This document shows positions 27,746 to 36,790 of a stretch of DNA of 64,000 nt, one piece after another (position 1 is the stretch's first letter; each line of letters begins with the position of its first letter). The translations under genes were made by a program, and so were the position numbers. The stretch comes from Oscillospiraceae bacterium. GTDB taxonomy: Bacteria; Bacillota; Clostridia; Oscillospirales; CAG-272. The stretch spans positions 1 to 64,000 of the forward strand of contig SVTQ01000003.1 of assembly GCA_015063695.1 (NCBI GenBank). Direction: 5' to 3'. The notes under the pieces are model-generated. The model ran no database searches. It had not been told where the DNA came from and saw only the letters and a list, made by a program, of their open reading frames with translations.

Positions 27746-27774
27746 TCATAAAAAGAATACCCTCCGCATATCTT
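27746..27774 (+). promoter_or_regulatory. Possible sigma-E promoter of spoIVA
   Basis: TCATAAA (27746-27752), 14 bases, then CATATCTT (27767-27774) resembles the mother-cell sigma-E pattern. The match is partial. It would start transcription near 27781, inside the loop of the overlapping hairpin. Confidence 0.35.
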
Positions 27775-27803
27775 TGAACAAAAAGACTGTGCGGAGGTTT
27801 TTT
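27761..27803 (+). terminator. Terminator of tgt whose 3' arm contains the spoIVA ribosome site
   Basis: CCTCCGCA (27761-27768) pairs with TGCGGAGG (27790-27797), followed by TTTTTT (27798-27803). The 3' arm includes GGAGG (27793-27797), the ribosome site for the TTG start of spoIVA at 27807. Confidence 0.75.
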
Positions 27804-27806
27804 GTT

Positions 27807-29291
27807 TTGAAGAACACAGGTATTTATGAAGATATAGCAAAAAGAACGAACGGGGATATTTACGTCGGAGTCGTCGGCCCCGTCAGATGCGGAAAATCAA
27901 CCTTTATAAAGAAGTTTATGGATACCCTCGTGATACCAAATATAACGGACGAAAACGAGAGAAAAAGAGCAACGGACGAACTGCCCCAAAGCGCAGGCGG
28001 CAGGACTATAATGACCACCGAGCCGAAATTCATCCCCGAAAATTCCGTAAGGGTGGATATAGGAAACGCACACCTCAACGTAAAGATGGTGGACTGCGTG
28101 GGCTATATGGCAAAAGGTGCGGAGGGTAACATGGAGGATGGTCACGCAAGAATGGTCTCGACTCCTTGGGATGCGGAGCCTGTCCCCTTTGAAGAAGCGG
28201 CGGAGAAGGGAACAAGGAAGGTCATTTCCGAGCACTCAACGGTGGCAGTTCTCGTCACCTGCGACGGCACCTTCGGAGACCTTCCGAGGGACAGCTTTAT
28301 CCCTGCCGAGGAGAGAATAGTAAATGAGCTGACAGGTCTTTCAAAGCCTTTCGTTATCATTCTCAATTCCGCCGTTCCCGAAGACGAAAAGTCCCTTTCC
28401 CTCGCTATGTCCCTCGAGGAAAAATATAAGGCACCCGTCGCCCTTGTTAACTGTACCGAGCTTGACAGAGCCGATATCGAGCAGATAATAAATATGCTGA
28501 CCTTTGAGTTTCCACTCCGTGAGCTGACCTTTGAAATGCCCGACTGGACAGGGACTCTCCCCGAAGACCATTGGCTCCGCGGTGCGCTTCTCACAACGGT
28601 AAAAAGTGTTGCGGAAAGCACATCCAAGCTCTCTGAGGTCTCCTATATCGGAGGCAGTGAGGTCTCCTCTCCCATGGGTGACGTACACGTGGGAGCCGTT
28701 GCCGCCCGCGTTGACCTCGGAGAGGGAACTGCATACGTTAAGCTGACCCTTGAGGAAGGGCTTTTCTACCGCATGATAGAGGAGCTTTGCGATATAACCG
28801 TAACAAATAAGGGCGAGCTTCTTTCAAAGCTCTGTGAAATGGCGGAAACGGAAGCGGAATATGAAAAATACCGCGAGGCAATAGACGAGGTCGAAAGGTG
28901 CGGCTACGGTATAGTCATGCCGACAGTCTCCGAGCTTGAGCTTGAAGCTCCCGAGGTGGTAAAACAGCAGGGAGCATACGGTGTAAGGCTCCACGCGGGA
29001 GCCCCCTCCATCCACCTTATAAAAACGAGGATCGAGACTGATATCAACCCCATGATAGGCACGGAAAAACAGTCCGAGGAGCTTGTAAGCTACCTGCTTT
29101 CGGAGCTTGAAAACGATGCTTCAAAGGTCTGGGACTCCAATATGTTCGGGCGCTCCCTCTATGAGCTTGTCAGCGACGGACTGCGCGCAAAGCTTACAAA
29201 CATCCCAAACGATGCGAGAGGGAAGATAGGAGATACGTTATCGAGGATAATCAATGAAGGAAGCACGGGACTGGTTTGTATAATACTTTGA
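27807..29291 (+). CDS. spoIVA: Stage IV sporulation protein A (spore coat ATPase)
   Basis: A 494-aa protein that in Bacillus polymerises on the forespore surface and forms the base layer of the coat. The start of the protein (GIYEDIAKRTNGDIYVGVVG) and the Walker A motif GPVRCGKST (Lys30) align with the family position by position. The middle and C-terminal polymerising regions are also present, ending in the family-typical hydrophobic tail (STGLVCIIL). Homologues begin at the TTG at 27807, with GGAGG 9 bases before; an upstream ATG at 27774 lacks a site. Its presence shows that the host forms endospores. Confidence 0.96.
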   Translation: MKNTGIYEDIAKRTNGDIYVGVVGPVRCGKSTFIKKFMDTLVIPNITDENERKRATDELPQSAGGRTIMTTEPKFIPENSVRVDIGNAHLNVKMVDCVGYMAKGAEGNMEDGHARMVSTPWDAEPVPFEEAAEKGTRKVISEHSTVAVLVTCDGTFGDLPRDSFIPAEERIVNELTGLSKPFVIILNSAVPEDEKSLSLAMSLEEKYKAPVALVNCTELDRADIEQIINMLTFEFPLRELTFEMPDWTGTLPEDHWLRGALLTTVKSVAESTSKLSEVSYIGGSEVSSPMGDVHVGAVAARVDLGEGTAYVKLTLEEGLFYRMIEELCDITVTNKGELLSKLCEMAETEAEYEKYREAIDEVERCGYGIVMPTVSELELEAPEVVKQQGAYGVRLHAGAPSIHLIKTRIETDINPMIGTEKQSEELVSYLLSELENDASKVWDSNMFGRSLYELVSDGLRAKLTNIPNDARGKIGDTLSRIINEGSTGLVCIIL

Positions 29292-29360
29292 GATAATGTG
29301 AAATTCCGTAGGTGGCGTAATCTATTTTCGCCCGCCAACCCAACAGACAGTCCACATTTC

Positions 29361-29468
29361 GGGAGGATATGGAATCCTCCCCTACGAAAAAATTACGTCC
29401 TTACCTCACGGTATAACATCGAATAACATCATCATTAACCGTAGGGGAGGGGTTTGGTCCTCCCGCCC
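29361..29468. repeat. Two GTAGGGGAGG elements
   Basis: 29361-29385 (reverse, core GGATATGGAATCC) and 29441-29468 (forward, core GGGTTTGGTCC with arms AGG/CCT). A degraded copy lies at 29309-29336. These belong to the AGG-type subset, the same as the copies inside the transposase gene. Confidence 0.75.
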
Positions 29469-29575
29469 TTCTAATGAATAGTGAAAAATGAATAATGAAT
29501 AATTTCGGTTGGCTTTTGCTCACGCAAAAGCCTCCTTTTTTCATCTTTATGTAAACCTTCGACCAACATATCTCG

Positions 29576-29729
29576 GTAGGGGCGACCATTGGTCGTCCGC
29601 CGCATACGAACATTTCAACGTAGGGGCGAGCATCGCTCGTCCGCCGCATACAAACATTTCACCGTAGGGGCGAGCATCGCTCGTCCGCCGCATACGAACG
29701 TTTCCCGCAGGGGCGACCATTGGTCATCC
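29576..29729 (+). repeat. Tandem row of four GTAGGGG elements, 44-base period
   Basis: Copies start at 29576, 29620, 29664 and 29707. Cores are CCATTGG, GCATCGC, GCATCGC and CCATTGG. Spacers are nearly the same (GCATAC.AACATTTC), so this is a local duplication. The rest of the 29292-29931 gap holds the two elements above and an AT-rich stretch with two CCCACACTTTTTT repeats (about 29800-29845); no gene is seen. Confidence 0.85.
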
Positions 29730-29931
29730 TTCTTATTTGCAACAGATATCGCTGCACAAAGTGCAATATCACTGTGCAAAAGTTCACTTTTGCACTCCTT
29801 CCCACACTTTTTTCCACCCTTTTTGGGTAGCTTCCCACACTTTTTTATGAAAAAACGGCAAAAGTGTGGCGACAAAATATAAATTTTATGTTAATATATA
29901 TGTGTATAAAAAGGTTATGGAGGACGAAAAA

Positions 29932-32900
29932 ATGAAACTGAATGTCTTCAGAAGATCGATCTGCTTTATGCTTGCGTTTTTCATGCTGCTTGGCGTGATA
30001 CCGAACGGCGTTTGGCAGGTCAATGCCGGCTACGAAGACGGCACCGAATGTGAATTTTGCGGCGGTTACCGATTTGACGACTGGCTTTGCGACTGCGGTC
30101 CTCATTGCTCGGAAAATGCCGACGGTGACTGCTACGAACAGCACCATTGCCCCGAGTGTGAGCAGGCGGTAAGCGCTCCCATCTGCGATGAATGTAAGCT
30201 TTGCGACAATTGTGATGATTTCGACGTACATTGTCTCTGGTGCGGGGAACATACGGGAGACCTTTGCGATGTGTGCACTATGTGTGACAACTGCCTTGAA
30301 AGATACGGTACTCACTGTTGCGAATGCGGTAGCTGTCTCACGGAATCCGGTGACGAATGTCCCTACCACGGCGTTGAGTGGGAAGAGCCCACTAACCATT
30401 GCAGCAGTTGTGCTGAATTCTATTCTTGCCAAGTTTGCGGAGAGTGCTTTGTTCTCGACTGGAGTGACTACTGCGATGACTGTCAACACTGTAGTGAATG
30501 TTTTGAATTCAGCGAATACCATTGCGAAAAGTGTCTCCAGCACGACGAAGATCTCTGTCCTAACTGCGGCCTTTGCCCCTTCTGTCAGGAAGACACCCAT
30601 TGCGGCGACTGCGGAGAATGTATCATGACGGTAGGCGAATGTCCCACCCACCCCATGGAAGACGGAGCCGACAACCACTGCGAATACTGTGCCTTTACCT
30701 GCGAAGAATGCGGCGAGTGCTTTTTCAGCGAAGGCGAAACTGAATACTGCACTCAATGCCAAAAGTGCTATGCCTGCGGGGTAAACAGTTATGAACATTG
30801 CATTTACTGCCTTGAATGTCTCCCCGGTGAAATATGCGAAGACTGCGGAGCGTGTATACAATGTGCCGTTGACGAAGGACTTCATTGCAGTATATGCGAA
30901 GAACACGGCTACGATTGGTGTGAAGACGGCGGCGACGGCTCTCATTGCTTAGACTGTTCTATGGAATTCCTTTGCGAAGAATGCGGAGAATGTGCTTCCT
31001 GCCTTGACCGTGAATTCTGTACCGACTGCGGACTTTGCAACGAATGTTGCCGTGACGTAGCTATAGACGAAGGCTGTGCTTGCGGTGACTACTGCATATA
31101 CAGCGTCGATTGGGACGGGCATTACTGTAACGAATGCTCTCAGTTCTTCTGCGTCATAGACGTCTGCGAGGACTGCGGCTTGTGCGTTGAGTGCTGTGAA
31201 AACTATTCCGACTGTGTAAACGGACTCTGCGTTGAAGATCCCGATTACGATAAACATTTCTGCGAAGACTGCGGAAAGTGCTTCTGCGAAACAGACTACT
31301 GCAACTTCTGCTATGCAAGATCCACTTACCTCTGCGGCGACTGCTGCGCCGAAAGAAGTTATAATAACTACGGCTGTGACCACGGCGTTTGCTCAAACAG
31401 TTGGGAGTGGAGCGAACATTTCTGCACCTCCTGCGGTGACTGTTATGAAAAATGTACCCATACTCCCGTAAAACACACCCACAGATTTCTTATGGGAGAA
31501 GAAGTTTGCCGTATATGCGGTGTTCATAAACTGGGCATTCCCGTAATAACCGAACAGCCTAAGGACCAAACGGCTTACGTTTCCGATGAAAGCGACGATG
31601 AATCTGTACTTGCAAACAACACCGTGACCTTCACCGTAAAGGCTACGGGCAATAACCTCAAATATCAGTGGTACATAGTTGAAAACGGAGTCCGTACTCC
31701 TCTTGAGGACTCCAAACACTACTACTATGATATTATGGAGTATTCGGGAACTGACACGAATAAACTGACCGTCTGGATAGATACAGAGTCCTGCGGAACC
31801 ACCCGTCAGTTCGTCTGTAAAATTAACAGCGGCAAGAACGTCATGAACTATGTTAACTCAACCGTGGCGACTCTTACCATAGACCATAAATACGGTGCTT
31901 TTCAGAAGGATTACAACGGCGGCTACACACATATCCACGTCGTAATTGACGGAAAAGAAACCGTTCTCAGCTTCCCCTACGCATATCAGCACTACAAATA
32001 CTGTGTCGCCTGCTCCGCCAAAGCCGAGGAAGGCTTCCACCGCTACGGCGGCTGGTACGTGGGAGTTGCCCCCACAAAAGACAACGGCGGCTATATGTAC
32101 CGCTACTGCCTTGACTGCGACTATCAGGACGTAAAGGCAGTTGACAAGCTTCCCGAGGCTCACGTACATAAAGTTGACCTCTCCCTCGGCCTCTCTTACA
32201 ACTCCAAAGGACATTGGGGAAAATGTGTTTGCGGATTTGAGACCTACAACATAGAACCCCATGAAATGACGGATTGGGAAACGGTAAAATACGCAACGGC
32301 TTCAGAGACGGGAGAAGAAAAACGCTCCTGCAGCGAATGTGATTATACAGAGACGAGAACAGTACCCAAAGTCAGCCATAAACATACCTACTACACATGG
32401 GAATATATCATTGAAAACGGTTATATCGACGACGATACCGATAACCTTCCCTATGAAGGCGAATACGGTAAGACAGACAGAAGATACCATTACGCTTACT
32501 GTTTACAGCCCGGTTGCGATTCTGTACTGAAACGTTCACACGCCTTCAATCAGAAGTGGATAACTTACCCCTCCGATAAGGAAGACGGCGTTATTAATAT
32601 GGAATGCGGCGAATGTATGTACAGCTACAGCAAGACCGCTTCCCTCGGAAAGTATCCCGTTATCGTCACAGGAGGAAGAGCGGCAACTCCTGCTGCCCGT
32701 CCCGGAGCAAAAGTAAAGATATACCGTCTTGAAAACTATACTCCCGGAACCTATCTTAACGATCATTTTGACGCATACTTCACCTACGATACAGGTAAAA
32801 CGTGGGTAAGTATTGAAGTAAACTATCATGCTCCCGATGCCTCCGATGATTCGGAATACTGGTATTTCAGAGTACCTTCTATTCCCACCGGAGTTCATCC

Positions 32901-34086
32901 CGCTGTGGACTCGGTATGGGTAGAAGTCGAAGGTGAAATTATCGACTGTGTAGAAAACCATGGCGAGCAGTATATGATAAACAAATACCTGAAGCTTGTT
33001 GGTGAAGTTGAAGCGACCTGCGGTCATCCCGGCTATACGGGCGACCTTATGTGGACTTGCTGTAACCTTATCGAAGAGCAGGGCGAGGTTACTCCTCAGC
33101 ATGAACACGGAACCCTCGTTACACGGGGCAGTACCCTTGGCAGTTGTACCAAAAGAAGCTACAGCGGCGACAAATGCTGTACCGTTTGCGGTCAGGTGGT
33201 TGTAAAAGGCTCCTACGGCGACTACACACACCGTGTCACGGTTCTTGAGGAAAGCGTTCCTGCAACCTGTACCTCCTCGGGACACACACGAGTTTTCGGA
33301 TGCGCAAAGTGCGGTAAAGTGACCGATCACGGCAGGAACATTCCCAAAACGGAACATAACTGGGTAGAGGTTGAAGCGGTAGCCGGTGATTGTACGACCA
33401 AGGGCAAGCTTGCCCACTATAAGTGCAGCGACTGTGATGCTGTATCCCTTGACGGCGAAATCAGACTCTATAATACTTCACTTCTGACTGTTCCCGCAGG
33501 CCACGAATACGGAGAATACGTTGTGCTGAACTCCACCCATCATGCAAGAGTATGCTCAAGAGACGGCTCCCACGCGGAAAGTAAAGAGCACACCTTCGAC
33601 GGCTCAAGCTGTACCGTTTGCGGTTATAATAAAACCGTGGCAGGTGTTGCTCTCAGCGGTACGGTTACAAGCGGCGGAAGCGATCTTGCAACCGTCAAGC
33701 TCGCACTGTATAAAGACGGGCTCTCCGTTCCTTCTTATGAGGTCAATGTTGTGGGATGTTATGCTCCCTTCGGATTTGCAAACGTTCTGCCCGGAAAATA
33801 CACTTTGAAGGTCGAAAAAATAAATCACTTGACCTATGAATACAGTTTTGAGATTAAAGACGATAAGTTTATCACTGTAAATCTTAATATGCTTGGTGAT
33901 GCCAACGGTGACGGCAAGGTCAACACCAAAGATGTGCTCCTTATAAGAAAATATCTCGGCGGCGTTGTCGGTTTAGACGAAATAGAGTTTAAAAACGCCG
34001 ACGTTGACTGCGACGGAAAAATCACCCTTAAGGATGTTCTGATGATCAGAAAATTCCTCGGCGGCGTCATAACCGAACTAAACTAA
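29932..34086 (+). CDS. Giant cysteine-rich secreted dockerin protein
   Basis: A 1384-aa secreted protein. Signal peptide 1-32. Residues 40-531 contain about 100 cysteines, mostly as CxxC pairs spaced by 2 (CDECKLCDNC, CEECGECASC, CTDCGLCNECC), with many Asp and Glu: a rubredoxin/zinc-ribbon-like or disulfide-rich solenoid that I cannot assign to a family. An Ig-like domain follows (about 536-640), then His/Cys-containing repeats (HEHGTLVTRG.., GHTRVFGCAKCGK), a carboxypeptidase-regulatory-like beta domain (about 1240-1310) and a C-terminal type I dockerin (DANGDGKVNTKD / DVDCDGKITLKD). GGAGG is 8 bases before the ATG at 29932; an earlier in-frame ATG at 29866 lacks a site. A terminator follows, so it is monocistronic. 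Confidence 0.9.
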   Translation: MKLNVFRRSICFMLAFFMLLGVIPNGVWQVNAGYEDGTECEFCGGYRFDDWLCDCGPHCSENADGDCYEQHHCPECEQAVSAPICDECKLCDNCDDFDVHCLWCGEHTGDLCDVCTMCDNCLERYGTHCCECGSCLTESGDECPYHGVEWEEPTNHCSSCAEFYSCQVCGECFVLDWSDYCDDCQHCSECFEFSEYHCEKCLQHDEDLCPNCGLCPFCQEDTHCGDCGECIMTVGECPTHPMEDGADNHCEYCAFTCEECGECFFSEGETEYCTQCQKCYACGVNSYEHCIYCLECLPGEICEDCGACIQCAVDEGLHCSICEEHGYDWCEDGGDGSHCLDCSMEFLCEECGECASCLDREFCTDCGLCNECCRDVAIDEGCACGDYCIYSVDWDGHYCNECSQFFCVIDVCEDCGLCVECCENYSDCVNGLCVEDPDYDKHFCEDCGKCFCETDYCNFCYARSTYLCGDCCAERSYNNYGCDHGVCSNSWEWSEHFCTSCGDCYEKCTHTPVKHTHRFLMGEEVCRICGVHKLGIPVITEQPKDQTAYVSDESDDESVLANNTVTFTVKATGNNLKYQWYIVENGVRTPLEDSKHYYYDIMEYSGTDTNKLTVWIDTESCGTTRQFVCKINSGKNVMNYVNSTVATLTIDHKYGAFQKDYNGGYTHIHVVIDGKETVLSFPYAYQHYKYCVACSAKAEEGFHRYGGWYVGVAPTKDNGGYMYRYCLDCDYQDVKAVDKLPEAHVHKVDLSLGLSYNSKGHWGKCVCGFETYNIEPHEMTDWETVKYATASETGEEKRSCSECDYTETRTVPKVSHKHTYYTWEYIIENGYIDDDTDNLPYEGEYGKTDRRYHYAYCLQPGCDSVLKRSHAFNQKWITYPSDKEDGVINMECGECMYSYSKTASLGKYPVIVTGGRAATPAARPGAKVKIYRLENYTPGTYLNDHFDAYFTYDTGKTWVSIEVNYHAPDASDDSEYWYFRVPSIPTGVHPAVDSVWVEVEGEIIDCVENHGEQYMINKYLKLVGEVEATCGHPGYTGDLMWTCCNLIEEQGEVTPQHEHGTLVTRGSTLGSCTKRSYSGDKCCTVCGQVVVKGSYGDYTHRVTVLEESVPATCTSSGHTRVFGCAKCGKVTDHGRNIPKTEHNWVEVEAVAGDCTTKGKLAHYKCSDCDAVSLDGEIRLYNTSLLTVPAGHEYGEYVVLNSTHHARVCSRDGSHAESKEHTFDGSSCTVCGYNKTVAGVALSGTVTSGGSDLATVKLALYKDGLSVPSYEVNVVGCYAPFGFANVLPGKYTLKVEKINHLTYEYSFEIKDDKFITVNLNMLGDANGDGKVNTKDVLLIRKYLGGVVGLDEIEFKNADVDCDGKITLKDVLMIRKFLGGVITELN

Positions 34087-34094
34087 AAAAATCA

Positions 34095-34125
34095 CCCTCG
34101 CGCTTCTTGCGCGAGGGGCTTTTTG
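34095..34125 (+). terminator. Terminator of the cysteine-rich dockerin gene
   Basis: CCCTCGCGC (34095-34103) with GCGCGAGGG (34109-34117), then CTTTTTG. Confidence 0.9.
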
Positions 34126-34220
34126 TCCTTGAATACGACACAAAACGACAAAAACTATTGAATTATATTTATATATGTGATATAATAATCTATAATTGTG
34201 CGAAAAATAATTGCATACCC

Positions 34221-34335
34221 GTAGAGGCGAACTGTGTTCGCCCGCGATATGTTCGCATAGCGAACTCGATATGTCCTCTTTGAGGACTCGATATATTTGC
34301 CTCTTTGAGGCAAATTCGATATGCCGCTTCGCGGC
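34221..34335 (+). repeat. GTAGAGG element and four-unit GATAT hairpin array in the capA leader
   Basis: GTAGGGG-type element (one base changed) 34221-34245, core GAACTGTGTTC. Units: GTTCGC-ATA (34251-34265), GTCCTC-TTT (34273-34287), ATTTGCCTC-TTT (34295-34315) and GCCGC-TTC (34323-34335). Linkers are TCGATAT. The last hairpin ends 7 bases before the GGAGG site of the next gene. Confidence 0.9.
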
Positions 34336-34352
34336 GAGATAAGGAGGGAACA

Positions 34353-35582
34353 ATGAAAAGGTTTATATCACTGACACTTGTAATATTTACTATGCTGACC
34401 TTGTTTGCATGCAACAGACAAGAGCCTGCGCCGGAAGAAACACCTGACAACACCGAAGAGATAATAGACGTTGACGTTCCCATGTCCGAGATCGAGACAG
34501 AGCCTCTTGAAACGGAGCCGCCCGTAGTTTATAATACAAGCTTCGTTTCCTGTGGCGACAACATCATATATTACGGAAACGTCCGCGATGCCAAAGCGGC
34601 GGCAATTCCCGGCGGCAGGACCTATAACTTCATGCCTGCCTACACAAGCATTAAAGACTACGTTGCATCCTTTGACATCGCCTATATCAATCAGGAAACA
34701 CTGATGTGCGGCGAGGGCTACGAGCTCTCCTACTATCCCATGTTCAACGGCCCTCAGGACCTTGCATACGACCTTGTTGAGGTAGGCTTTGACGTAATAA
34801 ACATCGCAAACAACCACATGCTTGACAAGGGCGGCGACGGACTGCAGAAGACCATTGATTTCTGGAAGACAATGCCGGTGACTCTTATCGGCGGTTACTC
34901 AAATAAAGCAGAGTACGATAACGTACCCATAATCGAGCGAAACGGCATAAAGATTGCCCTTCTTTCCTACTGTGAAATGACCAACGGGCTCACCATTGCC
35001 GCAAAATACGATACCTATATCCCGTATTTGGGGGAAGCCGACTTTAAGGCTCACGTTAACAGCGTTAAGGACAAGTGTGATATCATAGTTGCCTCCGTCC
35101 ATTGGGGGCAGGAGAACGTCTACACGCCAAACGATGCTCAGAAGACGTGGGCAAAGCAGATGGCTGATGCAGGCATTGACGTTATCCTCGGTCACCATCC
35201 CCACGTTATCCAGCCTATAGAGTGGATAAAGGGAGAAAACGGAAACGAGACCCTCTGTGCCTACTCTCTTGGTAATTTCATGGCGGAAATGGCGGCGGCA
35301 GGGAATATGGTAGGCGGTTTCCTCTCCTTTGACATAACCAAGGTGGAGGGCGAGAGCGCAACTGTTGACAATGTGCTTTTCGAGCCTACGGTATTTCATT
35401 TCCCATCAAATTTCTATAACAATCATATCTATTTCATGAAGGACTATTCCGAGGACCTTGCAGCGGTTCACGGAGTAAGGACCTACTATAAGAAGCCCAT
35501 TAATTTTGATATGCTTAAGGGAATAGTCAGAGATACCATCTCCGAGGAATTTCTTCCCGAGCATTTTAAAAGCGAAAGCTGA
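34353..35582 (+). CDS. CapA-family lipoprotein (PGA capsule-like metallophosphatase fold)
   Basis: A 409-aa protein with a signal peptide and lipobox (LTLFAC, Cys20). The CapA-type calcineurin-like domain has SCGDNIIYYGN, AYINQETLMCG, NIANNHMLDKG, VASVHWGQE and ILGHHPHVIQP, which carry the predicted metal ligands. CapA is needed for poly-gamma-glutamate capsule in Bacillus, but many relatives lack the other cap genes, as here. The start at 34353 is set by AAGGAGG; the frame is open from 34305 through the hairpin array. It is 11 bases from the phosphodiester glycosidase gene, so the three genes to 37863 probably form an operon for surface glycan work. Confidence 0.88.
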   Translation: MKRFISLTLVIFTMLTLFACNRQEPAPEETPDNTEEIIDVDVPMSEIETEPLETEPPVVYNTSFVSCGDNIIYYGNVRDAKAAAIPGGRTYNFMPAYTSIKDYVASFDIAYINQETLMCGEGYELSYYPMFNGPQDLAYDLVEVGFDVINIANNHMLDKGGDGLQKTIDFWKTMPVTLIGGYSNKAEYDNVPIIERNGIKIALLSYCEMTNGLTIAAKYDTYIPYLGEADFKAHVNSVKDKCDIIVASVHWGQENVYTPNDAQKTWAKQMADAGIDVILGHHPHVIQPIEWIKGENGNETLCAYSLGNFMAEMAAAGNMVGGFLSFDITKVEGESATVDNVLFEPTVFHFPSNFYNNHIYFMKDYSEDLAAVHGVRTYYKKPINFDMLKGIVRDTISEEFLPEHFKSES

Positions 35583-35593
35583 CAGAGGTAAAA

Positions 35594-36790
35594 ATGGAAC
35601 AGACAGAAAAGATATTTATTTCCGAGAGCGAGCTTGAGTTTATCGCCTCGGAATATTCCCCCTCCGACGAGATCGACAAAGCGGAAGGAAGACTCACCGC
35701 AGGGAAGATCGCAGGCAGAATAGCGCTCTCCTTCTTCACAGTGTTATTTCTTGCGATATTCGCTCTGTATATGGTCTGCTATACCATATCAACAGGCCCC
35801 AGTGTTACCTTCCGAGACACTTTCGTGCTCTCACAGGGTACTGCCACAAAATGGGTGCCCTTCCTGTTTCTTGACGAGGATACGGTAAACGGTATTCTTG
35901 AAAACAGTGAAAACATCACCGTTGACGTTATGAGCGCAGAGGACTTTGCGGCACTGCACCAGACCGACGTTTCCGACCCCACAGTTCCGACGGTTGACGA
36001 ATGGGAGGGAAGTGTTGACGGCATCAAGGTTTTCACCGAGAGCGGAGATACCTTCAAGGCTTACATAATGCTTGTAAAAGACCCCTCGAGAATTTTCGTC
36101 GGCACCTCCTCCGAAAACTATCAGAATGCAACCGAGGGTATGACTATCTTTGATATTACGAAGAAATACGGCGTAGTTGCAGGCATCAACGGCGGTGAGT
36201 TTGCCGATGCGGGCGGCATGGGTAACGGCGGCCGTCCCATGGGTCTTACCTATTCGCGCGGCGAGTGCGTGTGGAACGACTCCTTAAAGAGAACCTTTAT
36301 CGGCTTTGACAGTAATAATAAGCTCGTAGTTGCGAACTCCATGACCTATGCCCGGGCACAGGCACTCGGGATAAGGGACGCGGTCTCCTTCCAGAATAAT
36401 AACGTGCTTATCGAGTCCTCCGACGGAAACGTAAACCTCCACTACGAAAACAGTAACAAGGAAACGGCACAGCGCACCGCCATCGGACAGAGAGCTGACG
36501 GAACGGTCATTCTCATAGTAACCGACGGACGTTCCGCCTCAAGTATCGGAGCGACCCACGACGATATGATAGATATGATGGTATCTCTCGGTGCGGTCAA
36601 TGCGGCAATGCTCGACGGCGGCTCCTCTGCAGTTATGTACTACGAAAACTACTTCAACGTATTTGACGAATTTTCGGGAACTTCCCTTGATAAGTATCAG
36701 GAAAAGGGACTTATAAACAAATATAAGGCATTTTCAAGCCCCCGTCCCATTCCTACTTTCTTCCTTATCGGAGAGGGGGATGCAGAATGA
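35594..36790 (+). CDS. Membrane-anchored phosphodiester glycosidase (NAGPA/DUF2233 family)
   Basis: A 398-aa protein with one N-terminal membrane segment (about 40-66) and an outside domain of the phosphodiester glycosidase family, known from the human uncovering enzyme, which removes N-acetylglucosamine from a phosphodiester. Conserved segments are GVVAGINGGEF, QRTAIGQRADGTVILIVTDGR and AAMLDGGSSAVMYY. In Firmicutes such proteins may trim teichoic acid or exopolysaccharide phosphodiesters. Sits 11 bases after capA and overlaps the next gene by four bases (ATGA). Confidence 0.88.
   Translation: MEQTEKIFISESELEFIASEYSPSDEIDKAEGRLTAGKIAGRIALSFFTVLFLAIFALYMVCYTISTGPSVTFRDTFVLSQGTATKWVPFLFLDEDTVNGILENSENITVDVMSAEDFAALHQTDVSDPTVPTVDEWEGSVDGIKVFTESGDTFKAYIMLVKDPSRIFVGTSSENYQNATEGMTIFDITKKYGVVAGINGGEFADAGGMGNGGRPMGLTYSRGECVWNDSLKRTFIGFDSNNKLVVANSMTYARAQALGIRDAVSFQNNNVLIESSDGNVNLHYENSNKETAQRTAIGQRADGTVILIVTDGRSASSIGATHDDMIDMMVSLGAVNAAMLDGGSSAVMYYENYFNVFDEFSGTSLDKYQEKGLINKYKAFSSPRPIPTFFLIGEGDAE

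Noticed and set aside
29576-29729. CRISPR array
   Set aside because: Only four units; spacers are nearly identical and the change is in the core of the repeat. No cas genes in the window.
29845-30945. A 366-residue minus-strand frame opposite the cysteine-rich gene
   Set aside because: Its Ala/Phe/Val-rich sequence is the reverse of Cys/Glu codons. The sense frame has signal peptide, domains, ribosome site and terminator.
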